From UBA12481 sp942493265 (lineage in GTDB: Bacteria > Bacteroidota > Bacteroidia > Bacteroidales > UBA12481), in the NCBI GenBank assembly GCA_942493265.1, contig OW818688.1:4154001-4218000 (forward strand): a DNA stretch of 64,000 nt, in the 5' to 3' direction. The translations under genes were made by a program, and so were the position numbers. Of the stretch, positions 42,627-51,718 are shown in pieces. How positions within the stretch are numbered: position 1 is the stretch's first letter; each line of letters starts with the position of its first letter. The notes beneath the pieces are model-generated. The model was not told where the DNA came from and did not search any database. It saw nothing but the letters and a program-made list of their open reading frames with translations.

Positions 42627-44749
42627 GAGAGTAGTTCGTCTGATCTTCTGACTTCTATAACACCTTTAGTTCGTTTGATGCGGTTCATCACAGTTTCCAG
42701 ATGCGGCCGGTCCTGCACGATCAGCGTATAGGTGCCTTCAAACAGGCCATCTTTGGAAACCAGGTTCATGGAACGCATGCTGACCTTTAGGTCGGAGGCA
42801 ATCAACCTGCTTATTTCGTTGACTACCATAATACTGTCTTTTCCAATAATAAGAACGTTTACCGTGAAGCCACCGGAGGCTCCATGCTGATCGGTCCAGC
42901 GAACCTTCACAATTCGGTAAGGATATCGCTCGATCATCTGTTTGGCATTGGGACAATTAACGCGATGAATTTTCGTACCCTCCTTAACAGTTACGAAACC
43001 ATACACTTCATCGCCGAAAATCGGGTTGCAGCATTTCGAAAGCTTATAATCGACATTGCCCAAAGTATCATCAATAACCAGATAATCCTGCGTTTGCGAG
43101 GAGGTTTTAACAAAACTGTCGACCGTTTTTGTGGTCGCCAGCTTTTCTTTGATGAGCTCTGAGGGTGCCTTGTCCCGGAGAAAATCCCGGATGGAAGCCA
43201 GGTCGATTTTATTCTCCGACAGCTGCTGATAGAGTTCGAGGGCATCTTTCAGGTTCAGCCAGTTCACGATGCGCTGGATGGTTGACACATCAAACTTTAT
43301 CCGCCACTGACTGAGTTTTCGGGTCAGCATCTCTTTTCCAAGATCAGCATCCTGATAATCAGCTTGTTTTAAAAACCGTTTGATCCGGGCTTTAGCTTTG
43401 GACGAAAAGACCCAGTTGAGCCAGTCTGTTTTCGGCTTTTGCTGCTGGGAGGTGGTCACTTCCACCTGGTCGCCATTGGTCAGTTTAAACCGGATGGGCA
43501 CCATTTGTCCGTTTACTTTAGCACCCGTGCAATGGTAACCCACATCGCTGTGAACGGCAAATGCAAAATCCAGAACGGTGGATCCGGCGGTCAGTTTGAG
43601 AAGATCGCCTTTGGGAGTGAAAATATATATCTGGTCGGAATAGAGTTCCGTTTTCGCCTTTGATTCCCCGGCATTTCCTGACTCCACCGCAGCCAGGGCA
43701 TCGCGGATCTGCGACAGCCATTCGGTTCCCTCGGCATCGCCGCGATTTTCCTTATAGCGCCAGTGAGCGGCATGTCCCTTTTCGGCAATGGCATCCATTC
43801 GCCCCGTGCGGATCTGGACTTCCACCCAGCGGCCTTCAGGTCCGATCACCGTGGTATGCAATGATTCGTATCCGTTCATTTTAGGAGTGGAAATCCAATC
43901 GCGCAGCCTGTTTGGATTGGGCTGATAAAGATCTGTTACAAGGGAATATACCTGCCAGCAGTCGGCCTTTTCATTTTCCGAAGCATTCCGGAGGATGATA
44001 CGTATGGCAAAAAGGTCATATACTTCATCAAATTCCACGGACTGATGTACCATCTTTTTCCAGATGGAGGGAATAGATTTTGTTCTTCCCTTAATATCAC
44101 ATTGATATCCATGCGATTGCAACTCTTTCGACAGCGGGCTGATAAACCTCGCCACATATTCATCCCGGTTCGACCGGGTTTCGGCCAACCGGCGGGAAAC
44201 ATCGCGGTAAATATCCGGAAGGAGGTATTTCATTGATGCCCCCTCAAATTCATTCTTGATCAGATACAAACCCAGCCGGTGTGCGATGGGGGCAAAGAGG
44301 TCGCCGGCATCATGGGCAAGTTTGATACGATTATCTTCCGGAAGTGATTCGATCGAGCGGATCTCCTGAAGGCGTTCCCCGGTTTTTATCAGGATTACCC
44401 TCACATCATCGGATATACTGAGCAGCAGCTGGATAAATTTATCGGCATGAATTTTTGATCGCGAGGTATTGAGCCTTTCAATTTTCTTTAATCCCTCCAG
44501 TATATTCACCAGCGGTACGCAGAAATTCTCCATCACCTGTGTGGCGTCCATCCATCCGTTATTATATGGAATGGTGAGCAGGCAGGCGGCATGTGATGTT
44601 TCGCCCAGTCCGAGGTCGTTAAGTATGATCGGGATTAATTCCGAAAGTTTATTTCGGATCTGGTTGGCTTCCTGCTCAGGTAAAGTTGCCAGATAGTTGT
44701 TCAGCCACTCCTGTGCGCGTTCGGGAAGCTTAACTTCCAGCGTATTCAT
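42623..44749 (-). CDS. relA: RelA/SpoT-family (p)ppGpp synthetase with degenerate hydrolase domain
   Basis: 708 residues. The HD hydrolase domain (about 30-180) has lost its metal motif: where bifunctional enzymes read LLHDxVEDT this one has CLLTIPYNNGWMDATQV, and the HN of the ADRLHN motif is absent (TGERLQEI). The synthetase is intact: DEVYDLFAIRIIL, RLRDWISTPKMNGYESLHTT, VEVQIRTGRMDAIAEKGHAAHW. The RLRD loop is nearer the RxKD type of bifunctional Rel than the ExDD of RelA. TGS (IYIFTPKGDLLKLTAGSTVL) and C-terminal ACT domains follow, giving ribosome-linked control. So it should make but not degrade (p)ppGpp. It overlaps the exonuclease gene and tex by four bases each. Confidence 0.93.
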   Translation of the reverse strand: MNTLEVKLPERAQEWLNNYLATLPEQEANQIRNKLSELIPIILNDLGLGETSHAACLLTIPYNNGWMDATQVMENFCVPLVNILEGLKKIERLNTSRSKIHADKFIQLLLSISDDVRVILIKTGERLQEIRSIESLPEDNRIKLAHDAGDLFAPIAHRLGLYLIKNEFEGASMKYLLPDIYRDVSRRLAETRSNRDEYVARFISPLSKELQSHGYQCDIKGRTKSIPSIWKKMVHQSVEFDEVYDLFAIRIILRNASENEKADCWQVYSLVTDLYQPNPNRLRDWISTPKMNGYESLHTTVIGPEGRWVEVQIRTGRMDAIAEKGHAAHWRYKENRGDAEGTEWLSQIRDALAAVESGNAGESKAKTELYSDQIYIFTPKGDLLKLTAGSTVLDFAFAVHSDVGYHCTGAKVNGQMVPIRFKLTNGDQVEVTTSQQQKPKTDWLNWVFSSKAKARIKRFLKQADYQDADLGKEMLTRKLSQWRIKFDVSTIQRIVNWLNLKDALELYQQLSENKIDLASIRDFLRDKAPSELIKEKLATTKTVDSFVKTSSQTQDYLVIDDTLGNVDYKLSKCCNPIFGDEVYGFVTVKEGTKIHRVNCPNAKQMIERYPYRIVKVRWTDQHGASGGFTVNVLIIGKDSIMVVNEISRLIASDLKVSMRSMNLVSKDGLFEGTYTLIVQDRPHLETVMNRIKRTKGVIEVRRSDELLS

Positions 44750-45381
44750 GGTGTACCGTTTTGAATAAGCTTAAGATAGATTTCGAGAGAAACCCAGGCA
44801 TCAGTGGCTGCATAAACCATTTGAGCCTCGGTTAGCGTATCGGCTTCCCAGTTCGACAATTGCTGTGATTTGGAAATCCGGAAACCCAGCACGATGGCTG
44901 CCATCTTTTTTACACCTATATTTTCAATACCATAATTCTTAACAATATCCTGAAGATCAATGAATCCGCTTGTCTGATGCGGATAAACCGCCTTTAGCGC
45001 ACGAATATCCTCATGGATGGCCGCGCCGATCTTCAACGGGCTGGCGTGGGTCAGTATTTTCCCGAGTGCCGGGAAATGCCCCAGTTTATGCATCCGGAAT
45101 AAAAAAGCCTCATCCCGGGTAGCCAGCTGCAACAGAGAAACCGGGTTTAGCTTACCCTTCTTGAAAGTAGGCTTTGTTTCCGTATCGAAACCGACAATAT
45201 CGGCCCGGGATAATCTCCGGATCGCTTCAACAGCTTCTTCTTCATTCGTAATAACATGAATGGTACCCTGAAAACTTCTTAGTGGCAGGGCATTCAATTC
45301 ATCAGGTTCGATATGACTGGCAAAATTCATTAAAAAATCAAGGTTAACCGGTCCAAATATATCCGTTTTATTCTTCTTCAC
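44746..45381 (-). CDS. DEDDy-type 3'-5' exonuclease (RNase D-like)
   Basis: 211 residues from a GTG; the ATG at residue 18 (MNFASHIEPDELNALPLRSF) is an equally good start. The nuclease motifs are Exo I IVGFDTETKP (Asp, Glu), Exo II IHEDIRALK (Asp) and Exo III VYAATDAWVS (Tyr and Asp), the DEDDy set. It removes nucleotides from the 3' end of RNA or DNA; the stand-alone form without HRDC is common in Bacteroidota. It overlaps recQ by 14 bases and relA by 4, in the order recQ - exonuclease - relA - tex, which suggests work with RecQ in DNA processing. Confidence 0.92.
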   Translation of the reverse strand: MKKNKTDIFGPVNLDFLMNFASHIEPDELNALPLRSFQGTIHVITNEEEAVEAIRRLSRADIVGFDTETKPTFKKGKLNPVSLLQLATRDEAFLFRMHKLGHFPALGKILTHASPLKIGAAIHEDIRALKAVYPHQTSGFIDLQDIVKNYGIENIGVKKMAAIVLGFRISKSQQLSNWEADTLTEAQMVYAATDAWVSLEIYLKLIQNGTP

Positions 45382-47305
45382 CCACCCATTTCAGGAATCC
45401 GTCAACCCAGGCGATCAGTTTTCCTTCAAACATATCGTCCAAAATGCGGGTAATCTTGTCAGGATCAGCTTCAATTTTAACATTAATATCCTGCATGGTC
45501 ACCGGTCCGTTTTTGATCATTTCGCGAATCTGCCCGGCAAGCTGATCCTGATCATAACGGTGGAGCGGCTTTTCCTCACTTTCCATGCAAACATCACACT
45601 GTCCGCACCTGAAGGGATCTTTTTCACCAAAATACATCAGCAACATCTGGCTGCGGCACCGGTGCTCCTCTGTGGCATAGGTAATCATGGTATCCATCCG
45701 CTTCCGGGTTATCTCCTGCTGCTCGTCATATGCAGCTTTTGGAAAAAGCAACGACTTATCATTCAGCCGTTCAGCAGTAAAAATAATCTGCGGGGTTTTT
45801 TTAGGCTTTATATAATATAATATGCCCATGTTATTGAGCGTGGAGAGAACATTCACAATGGTCAGCACCGGAACCTTGGCTTTTGCCGCGAGGTTATATT
45901 CATCAATCCTTACAAAATCGGTAAACATGCCGGAATACACCCGCAGGATTAATTTTATGATGCCATCGAAACCCTCGTTAACGATCTGAAATTTATACAG
46001 CTCATCCCGGTCGACCCGGAAATGTATCCGGGCCGGCAGGTCGATATCCTCGGTAAGCTCAATATATCCGGCACGTTCCAGGTGTTTGAGTGCATGAAAG
46101 ACTACCAGGGAGTGAAAAGGAAATTTTGAGCAGAAGTCCATCAGGTTGAAATCGAAAACCTGATTTTTGCCGGCGCCGGGCATAACCTGGTAATAATTTC
46201 CCAGGGCCTGGTATATCTTTCGTATCAGGTCAATTTCGGGAAATCTCACCAGATGGCTTTTCTCGAGCGACTGTTTATCTGCAGGCTGGTACAACAAAAC
46301 CGCGTAAGCCTTTTTTCCATCGCGGCCCGCCCTGCCCGCTTCCTGAAAATAAGCTTCCGGGGAATCAGGTAAATCCATATGAATCACCACCCTCACATCC
46401 GGTTTATCGATACCCATGCCAAAAGCATTGGTGGCTACAATGATCCTGACCTTGCCGCGCGTCCAGTCATCCTGACGCAGTTTACGCTCCTTCTGATCGA
46501 GGCCCGCATGATAAAATTGAGATAAGATGCCCTGTTTGGTCAGGAATTCTGCTATTTCCCTGGTTTTCTTTCTATTACGTGCATAAATGATCCCGCATCC
46601 TTTTTGCCGGGTGAGTATCCGCACCAGGTAAGCCAGTTTATCTTCGGTTTTTCTCACGAGATAAACCAGGTTCTTTCGTTCAAACGTCTGGCGGATGGTA
46701 TTCTTTTCACGAAACAGCAGTTTATCCTGGATATCCTCCGCAACGGCATCAGTTGCGGTGGCCGTAAGGGCCAGCACGGGAATTCCGGGCAGATACTCGC
46801 GGATTCTGGCAATCTGCAGATAGGAAGGCCTGAAATCATAGCCCCATTGTGATATGCAATGCGCCTCATCCACAGCGATAAGGTTAACCTTCATGCTTTC
46901 GAGGCGCTTGAGAAACAAATCGGATGACAGGCGTTCGGGTGAGAGGTACAGGAATTTATAATCGCCGTAAATACAATTATCCAGGGCGATATCCAGTTCA
47001 AATTTTGAGAGTCCGGAGTGGATGGCTACCGCCCGGATATTTCTCTTCTTAAGGTTTTCCACCTGGTCCTGCATCAGGGAGATGAGCGGGGTGATCACCA
47101 GGCAAAGGCCGTCACGGGCTAGTGCAGGTACCTGAAAGGTAATGGATTTCCCTCCGCCGGTTGGCAAAAGAGCCAGCGTGTCCTTGTCCTGCATCACAGA
47201 GCGTATGATTTCCTCCTGCAACGGCCGGAACCCTGCATGGCCCCAATATTGGGACAGTATTTTGTGAAAGGTCTCCAATTCAGTAAGAAATTTGTAATTT
47301 AGCAC
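45368..47305 (-). CDS. recQ: RecQ-family ATP-dependent DNA helicase
   Basis: 645 residues from a GTG; a TTG nine codons in (ETFHKILSQYWGHAGFRPLQ) gives the usual RecQ N-terminus and may be the real start. Helicase motifs: LLPTGGGKSITF (Walker A), IAVDEAHCISQWGYDFRPSY (DEAH and aromatic loop), LALTATAT, ATNAFGMGIDKPDVR, QEAGRAGRDG. A zinc-binding Cys set lies near the C-terminus (CRSQMLLMYFG, CGQCDVC) after an inserted winged-helix-like stretch, and there is no HRDC domain; this is the shorter Bacteroidota form. It unwinds recombination and repair intermediates and heads the four-gene operon down to tex, divergent from guaB. Confidence 0.95.
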   Translation of the reverse strand: MLNYKFLTELETFHKILSQYWGHAGFRPLQEEIIRSVMQDKDTLALLPTGGGKSITFQVPALARDGLCLVITPLISLMQDQVENLKKRNIRAVAIHSGLSKFELDIALDNCIYGDYKFLYLSPERLSSDLFLKRLESMKVNLIAVDEAHCISQWGYDFRPSYLQIARIREYLPGIPVLALTATATDAVAEDIQDKLLFREKNTIRQTFERKNLVYLVRKTEDKLAYLVRILTRQKGCGIIYARNRKKTREIAEFLTKQGILSQFYHAGLDQKERKLRQDDWTRGKVRIIVATNAFGMGIDKPDVRVVIHMDLPDSPEAYFQEAGRAGRDGKKAYAVLLYQPADKQSLEKSHLVRFPEIDLIRKIYQALGNYYQVMPGAGKNQVFDFNLMDFCSKFPFHSLVVFHALKHLERAGYIELTEDIDLPARIHFRVDRDELYKFQIVNEGFDGIIKLILRVYSGMFTDFVRIDEYNLAAKAKVPVLTIVNVLSTLNNMGILYYIKPKKTPQIIFTAERLNDKSLLFPKAAYDEQQEITRKRMDTMITYATEEHRCRSQMLLMYFGEKDPFRCGQCDVCMESEEKPLHRYDQDQLAGQIREMIKNGPVTMQDINVKIEADPDKITRILDDMFEGKLIAWVDGFLKWVGEEE

Positions 47306-47332
47306 AAATTTAGCAGAACTAAAATCTCCGAT

Positions 47333-48808
47333 ATGTCATTTGTTTCCGATAAAGTTGAATTTGAAGGTTTGACCTTCGATGATGTATTGTTAATACCGGC
47401 GTATTCTGAAGTTGTGCCCGGCTCAATCAATGTAAGTACGCGGTTTACACAGCGAATAATACTTAACGCACCAATAGTATCCGCAGCAATGGATACGGTA
47501 ACTGAAGCAGCCATGGCGATGGCAATTGCGCGTGAAGGGGGCATCGGGGTCATCCATAAAAACATGACCATCGAAGAGCAGGCCCGGCAGGTGGTGTCGG
47601 TCAAGCGCGCTGAGAACGGCATGATCATGGATCCGATCACCATACATCCCGAACAAACCGTCGGAGATGCCCGTCATCTCATGAATGAGTTCCGGATCGG
47701 TGGTATTCCGGTAGTTAATGATCACCATATTCTGGTGGGGATCGTAACCAATCGTGACCTTCGCTTTGAAAAAGACGACAATCGGCCCATTCGGGAGGTC
47801 ATGACCACGGAAAATCTGATCACTACCTCTGAAACAGCCAATCTGGATACGGCAGCAGACATCCTGCAGAAGAACAAAATCGAAAAACTCCCGGTAGTTG
47901 ACAAGAATTATAAGCTGATCGGGCTGCTTACCTATAAGGACCTTACCATTACCAAGGATCGCCCAAATGCATGCAAGGATGAACGCGGGCGTTTACGAGT
48001 GGCTGCAGCAGTTGGAATAGCCGGAAATACACATGAAAGAATCGCGGAACTGGTTGGTGCCGGTGTGGATGCGATTGTAATTGACACCGCTCACGGCCAT
48101 ACGAAAAGGGTGATCGATATCCTTAAAAAAGCCAAATCCACCTATCCTGATTTTGAATTTATTGCCGGAAATATTGGAACCGGAGATGCCGCCAAAGCCC
48201 TTTTAAAGGCAGGTGCATCAGCGGTTAAAGTTGGAATCGGTCCCGGTTCAATCTGCACCACCCGTGTGATTGCCGGTGTCGGAATCCCTCAGCTTAGCGC
48301 TATATACGAAGTATCCAAGGCTTTGCGCAATGAGGATATACCTGTAATCGCCGATGGGGGAATCCGTTATTCGGGCGACATTGTAAAGGCACTTGCTGCA
48401 GGCGCAGATTCCGTTATGACAGGATCCTTGTTTGCCGGTACTGAAGAATCCCCGGGCGAAACCATTATCTACCAGGGCAGAAAATTCAAGTCATACCGTG
48501 GCATGGGATCTATCGAAGCCATGAACCAGGGCTCCAAGGATCGATATTTTCAGGATGTGGAGGATGACATGAAGAAGCTTGTTCCGGAAGGGATAGCCGC
48601 CCGCGTACCCTATAAAGGCACGCTGAATGAGGTTATTTACCAGATGGTTGGCGGATTAAGAGCCGGAATGTTCTATTGCGGGGCCGGTAATATCAAAGAA
48701 CTCCAAAAAGCTAAATTCGTAAGGATCACCAACAGCGGTATCGTTGAGAGTCATCCTCATGATGTAACCATAACCCGGGAATCACCGAATTATTCAAGAG
48801 AAGGGTAA
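47333..48808 (+). CDS. guaB: IMP dehydrogenase
   Basis: 491 residues, the normal length. The TIM-barrel start LTFDDVLLIPAYSEVVPG, a Bateman module of two CBS domains (about 97-208, regulatory nucleotide binding), the NAD-contact loop, and the active-site loop GPGSICTTRVIAGVG with catalytic Cys308. The flap region contains KSYRGMGSIEAMNQGSKDRY. It oxidises IMP to XMP, the first committed step of guanine nucleotide synthesis. It is divergent from recQ over only 27 bases and is followed after 65 bases by the parvulin cluster on the same strand; adjacency of GMP synthesis and the (p)ppGpp synthetase operon fits nucleotide control but may be chance. Confidence 0.98.
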   Translation: MSFVSDKVEFEGLTFDDVLLIPAYSEVVPGSINVSTRFTQRIILNAPIVSAAMDTVTEAAMAMAIAREGGIGVIHKNMTIEEQARQVVSVKRAENGMIMDPITIHPEQTVGDARHLMNEFRIGGIPVVNDHHILVGIVTNRDLRFEKDDNRPIREVMTTENLITTSETANLDTAADILQKNKIEKLPVVDKNYKLIGLLTYKDLTITKDRPNACKDERGRLRVAAAVGIAGNTHERIAELVGAGVDAIVIDTAHGHTKRVIDILKKAKSTYPDFEFIAGNIGTGDAAKALLKAGASAVKVGIGPGSICTTRVIAGVGIPQLSAIYEVSKALRNEDIPVIADGGIRYSGDIVKALAAGADSVMTGSLFAGTEESPGETIIYQGRKFKSYRGMGSIEAMNQGSKDRYFQDVEDDMKKLVPEGIAARVPYKGTLNEVIYQMVGGLRAGMFYCGAGNIKELQKAKFVRITNSGIVESHPHDVTITRESPNYSREG

Positions 48809-48873
48809 AACCTATACCAAACGAATCAGTTTAACGTTTTACAGAGGCATTTCTTATAAACCAGTAAATTATT

Positions 48874-50859
48874 ATGAAGCACAGTTCTTGCTTACGTACC
48901 GTATTTGCAGTCATACTGCTGTTACCCGGAATAGTAGCCTTTAATCAGGAATCCGTTTTAATGACTATCGGCGATAAACCAGTCTATGCCAGCGAGTTTA
49001 CCCGAATACTGAATAAAAACAAGAATAACCTTTCCGGTCAGAAAACTTCCGTTCAGGAGTCCCTCGATATGTTTGTGAACTTCAAACTCAAAGTCAGGGA
49101 AGCTGAATCACAGGGACTCGATACCACCGCATCGTTCAAAAAGGAGCTCGCAAGCAATCGCGAGCAACTTTCAAAGCCTTACCTGATGGATCAGGAAGTG
49201 ACGGATGAACTGGTTAAGGAGGCATATGAACGCAGCAAATGGGAGGTCAGGGCCAGTCATATCCTGGTTGGCGTAAAACCTGATGCCCCTGCCGGAGATA
49301 CCCTGCTTGCCTATCGCAAGGCACTTGCCGTGCGTGACCGGTTGATAAAAGGCGAAAAATTTGAAGATGTCGCCAAGGAAGTGAGCGATGACATATCGGC
49401 CGCCACCAATGGAGGAGATATTGGCTACATGCCTGTTCTTCAGGTGGTTTATCCATTCGAAACTGCAATTTTCACCATGAAGATCGGGGAGCTTTCCATG
49501 CCGGTGCGCACCCAGTTCGGCTATCACATTATCCGGGTAACGGACAAGAAGCCTGCCCGCGGAAAGATTCATATAGCAACCATTTGGAAGTCATTTAATT
49601 ACACGATGACTGACGAAGAAAAAGCAAAAGCAAAAGAAGAAATTCAGAACATATACCTGCAGCTGAAATCGGGTGCTGATTTCAACGATCTGGCCCGCAA
49701 ATATTCCGACGACCGCACGATGGCAGTCCGTGGTGATGCCGGTTTCTGGATGGGTCCGAACCAAAAGGAACCTTCATTTGACCAGGCCGCCTATGGTTTA
49801 AAAAATCCGGGCGATATTACTGAACCGGTGGAAACTACATTAGGCTGGTTTATCATCCGCTTGCTCGACAAGAAGAACCCCGACACCTGGGATGAGGCCA
49901 AATCATTTTTATCCAACCAGATATCACGCGATACCCGGTCGCAGAAAAGCGAACAGGTGGTGGTTGAAAAGCTGAAAAAGGAATACAATTTTAAATTGAA
50001 TACACCGAATCTTGAAGAATTCTACCGGTTGGTGAATCCTTCCATTTTCGACGGCAAATGGGATGCAAATCCGGCCCTTCAGAAAACAGGTGTTCTCTTT
50101 ACATTGGGCGATATCACAGTACTTCAGAATGAATTCGCCAAACATCTTGTATTGACTTTCAAAAAAGGTACCGTAAGAACCATTGCTGAATTTGTGGATG
50201 AAAAATTCAATGATTTCGCCAAGACAAGAATTCTGGAATACGAAAAGACCCAGCTCGACAGAAAATATCCCGAGTTTCGCGACTTGTACCATGAGTTCCG
50301 CGATGGAAATCTCCTGTTCGAAATAACTGACAAAATGGTTTGGTCGAAAGCATCCAAGGATACCGCCGGCCTGCTTGCATTCTATAATGCCAATCAGGCA
50401 AAATACATGTGGCCGCAAAGACTTGATGGAGTAGTGATTTTTGCAAAAGGTGAGAATAACCTGATGAAAATGGTTGAAGAATACCGTTCAACCTTACAGA
50501 AAAAATGCAAGGAAGGCTGCGATGGCGTTACTGTTCAGAATATTCTCGGTGAAATAACCGAACGGTACTCAGGCAACAGTTTTGAAATAGAGGACAAGTT
50601 ATTCGCCAAAGGCGATAACTGGATGGTTGATCAGATAAAATGGAAACAGGGTGCATCAGATATTATCAATGAACAGGATACAAAAGTTTTTATCTGGACC
50701 AATTCCCTTATTGAACCCAGAGTTAAAAATCTTGATGATATTCGCGGTCAGGTTACTGCTGATTACCAGGATAATCTCGAAAAAGAGTGGATCAGATTAT
50801 TGAGAGAGAAATATCCCGTAAAAATCAATCAGGATGTGTTATCGAAGATTAAACTTTAA
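48874..50859 (+). CDS. Periplasmic peptidyl-prolyl isomerase with two parvulin domains
   Basis: 661 residues with a Sec signal peptide (to about 24). A SurA-like N-terminal chaperone region comes first (SEFTRILNKNKNNLSGQKTS), then parvulin domain one (about 125-225, VRASHILVGVKPDAPAG, FGYHIIRVTDKK) and domain two (about 232-330, DLARKYSDDRTMAVRGDAGF, LGWFIIRLLDKK). The remaining 330 residues repeat a helical chaperone-like fold. It should fold outer-membrane proteins in the periplasm. Bacteroidota usually carry a run of three such genes between guaB and ostA-type genes, as here. The next gene overlaps its end by 26 bases. Confidence 0.9.
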   Translation: MKHSSCLRTVFAVILLLPGIVAFNQESVLMTIGDKPVYASEFTRILNKNKNNLSGQKTSVQESLDMFVNFKLKVREAESQGLDTTASFKKELASNREQLSKPYLMDQEVTDELVKEAYERSKWEVRASHILVGVKPDAPAGDTLLAYRKALAVRDRLIKGEKFEDVAKEVSDDISAATNGGDIGYMPVLQVVYPFETAIFTMKIGELSMPVRTQFGYHIIRVTDKKPARGKIHIATIWKSFNYTMTDEEKAKAKEEIQNIYLQLKSGADFNDLARKYSDDRTMAVRGDAGFWMGPNQKEPSFDQAAYGLKNPGDITEPVETTLGWFIIRLLDKKNPDTWDEAKSFLSNQISRDTRSQKSEQVVVEKLKKEYNFKLNTPNLEEFYRLVNPSIFDGKWDANPALQKTGVLFTLGDITVLQNEFAKHLVLTFKKGTVRTIAEFVDEKFNDFAKTRILEYEKTQLDRKYPEFRDLYHEFRDGNLLFEITDKMVWSKASKDTAGLLAFYNANQAKYMWPQRLDGVVIFAKGENNLMKMVEEYRSTLQKKCKEGCDGVTVQNILGEITERYSGNSFEIEDKLFAKGDNWMVDQIKWKQGASDIINEQDTKVFIWTNSLIEPRVKNLDDIRGQVTADYQDNLEKEWIRLLREKYPVKINQDVLSKIKL

Positions 50860-51718
50860 CTCCGGTCCGATCAAGCTCTCCATACTGGCCATCCTGATAC
50901 CGGTTTTATTTTCCTGCAGCTCTGAAACCACCAGGAAAAACGAAAAGCCGATTGCACGTGCCTATGGCAACTATCTGTACAAAAGCGAAATCCAGGGATT
51001 GATTCCGGAAGGAACCACGCCTGAGGATAGTACACAACTGGTTAAATCATATATTGAACTTTGGCTGAAGAAAAAAGCGGTGGTCAATAAGGCCGAATTC
51101 AATCTAACCGAAGCTCAGAAAAATATTGATAACCTGCTGGAAGAATACCGAACATCGCTTCTTACGTATGCCTATGAAAAGCAGATGGTTGAACAAAAAC
51201 TGGATACTGTTTTGAGTGACAGTGAGGTTCAGAATTACTATTACCAGTACAAGCAGGATTTCCTCCTGCAGGATCCCATAATCAAGGGAGTGTATTTCAG
51301 GATACTGCGAAATTCAAGCCGCCTCCGGGAATTCCGTGATCTTGCCCACTCCTCCGGCGACCTGGCCTATAAACGATTGGTTGATCTTGGTGCGCAGGTT
51401 GCTGAATACACCGATTCATTTGAAGAAAGCTGGCTTTCGTTTCCGCTTCTGATGCAAAAGATGCCCGGGACCGTGCAGGATCCGAAACAGTTTCTGCAAC
51501 GTTATAAATATCTGGAAGCCGAAGATGACCGGTATTTCCACTTTGCCCGGATCATCGATTATAAACTACCCGGTGAATCAGCTCCGCTGGAATTCGTAAA
51601 ACAGGAAATCCGCGATGTTTTACTCAATAAACGCAAGATGGATTTCCTCAAGCAGCTGGAAGAATCAATTTACAATGAAGCCGTTATACAAAACGATGTT
51701 GAAGTATATGAAAAATAG
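50834..51718 (+). CDS. SurA_N-like chaperone lipoprotein without a parvulin core
   Basis: 294 residues; signal peptide with lipobox LFSC (Cys28). The mature part is helical: IARAYGNYLYKSEIQGLIP resembles the N-terminal helix of SurA/PpiD, and KAEFNLTEAQKNIDNLLEEY and EFVKQEIRDVLLNKRKMDFL fit the C-terminal chaperone helices. No parvulin signature is found in the middle, so isomerase activity is unlikely; it is probably a client-binding partner of the flanking isomerases. The reading frame overlaps the end of the preceding gene by 26 bases and the next by 11, so the three are translated in tight coupling. Confidence 0.78.
   Translation: MCYRRLNFNSGPIKLSILAILIPVLFSCSSETTRKNEKPIARAYGNYLYKSEIQGLIPEGTTPEDSTQLVKSYIELWLKKKAVVNKAEFNLTEAQKNIDNLLEEYRTSLLTYAYEKQMVEQKLDTVLSDSEVQNYYYQYKQDFLLQDPIIKGVYFRILRNSSRLREFRDLAHSSGDLAYKRLVDLGAQVAEYTDSFEESWLSFPLLMQKMPGTVQDPKQFLQRYKYLEAEDDRYFHFARIIDYKLPGESAPLEFVKQEIRDVLLNKRKMDFLKQLEESIYNEAVIQNDVEVYEK

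Noticed and set aside
42623..44749. Bifunctional (p)ppGpp synthetase/hydrolase
   Set aside because: The HD motif required for hydrolysis is not present, so only synthesis is called.
47305..47312. TAAATTTG on minus at the recQ start
   Set aside because: A transcript from it would start after the GTG codon; it is only useful if the TTG nine codons in is the true start, so I mention the doubt under recQ and do not call a promoter.
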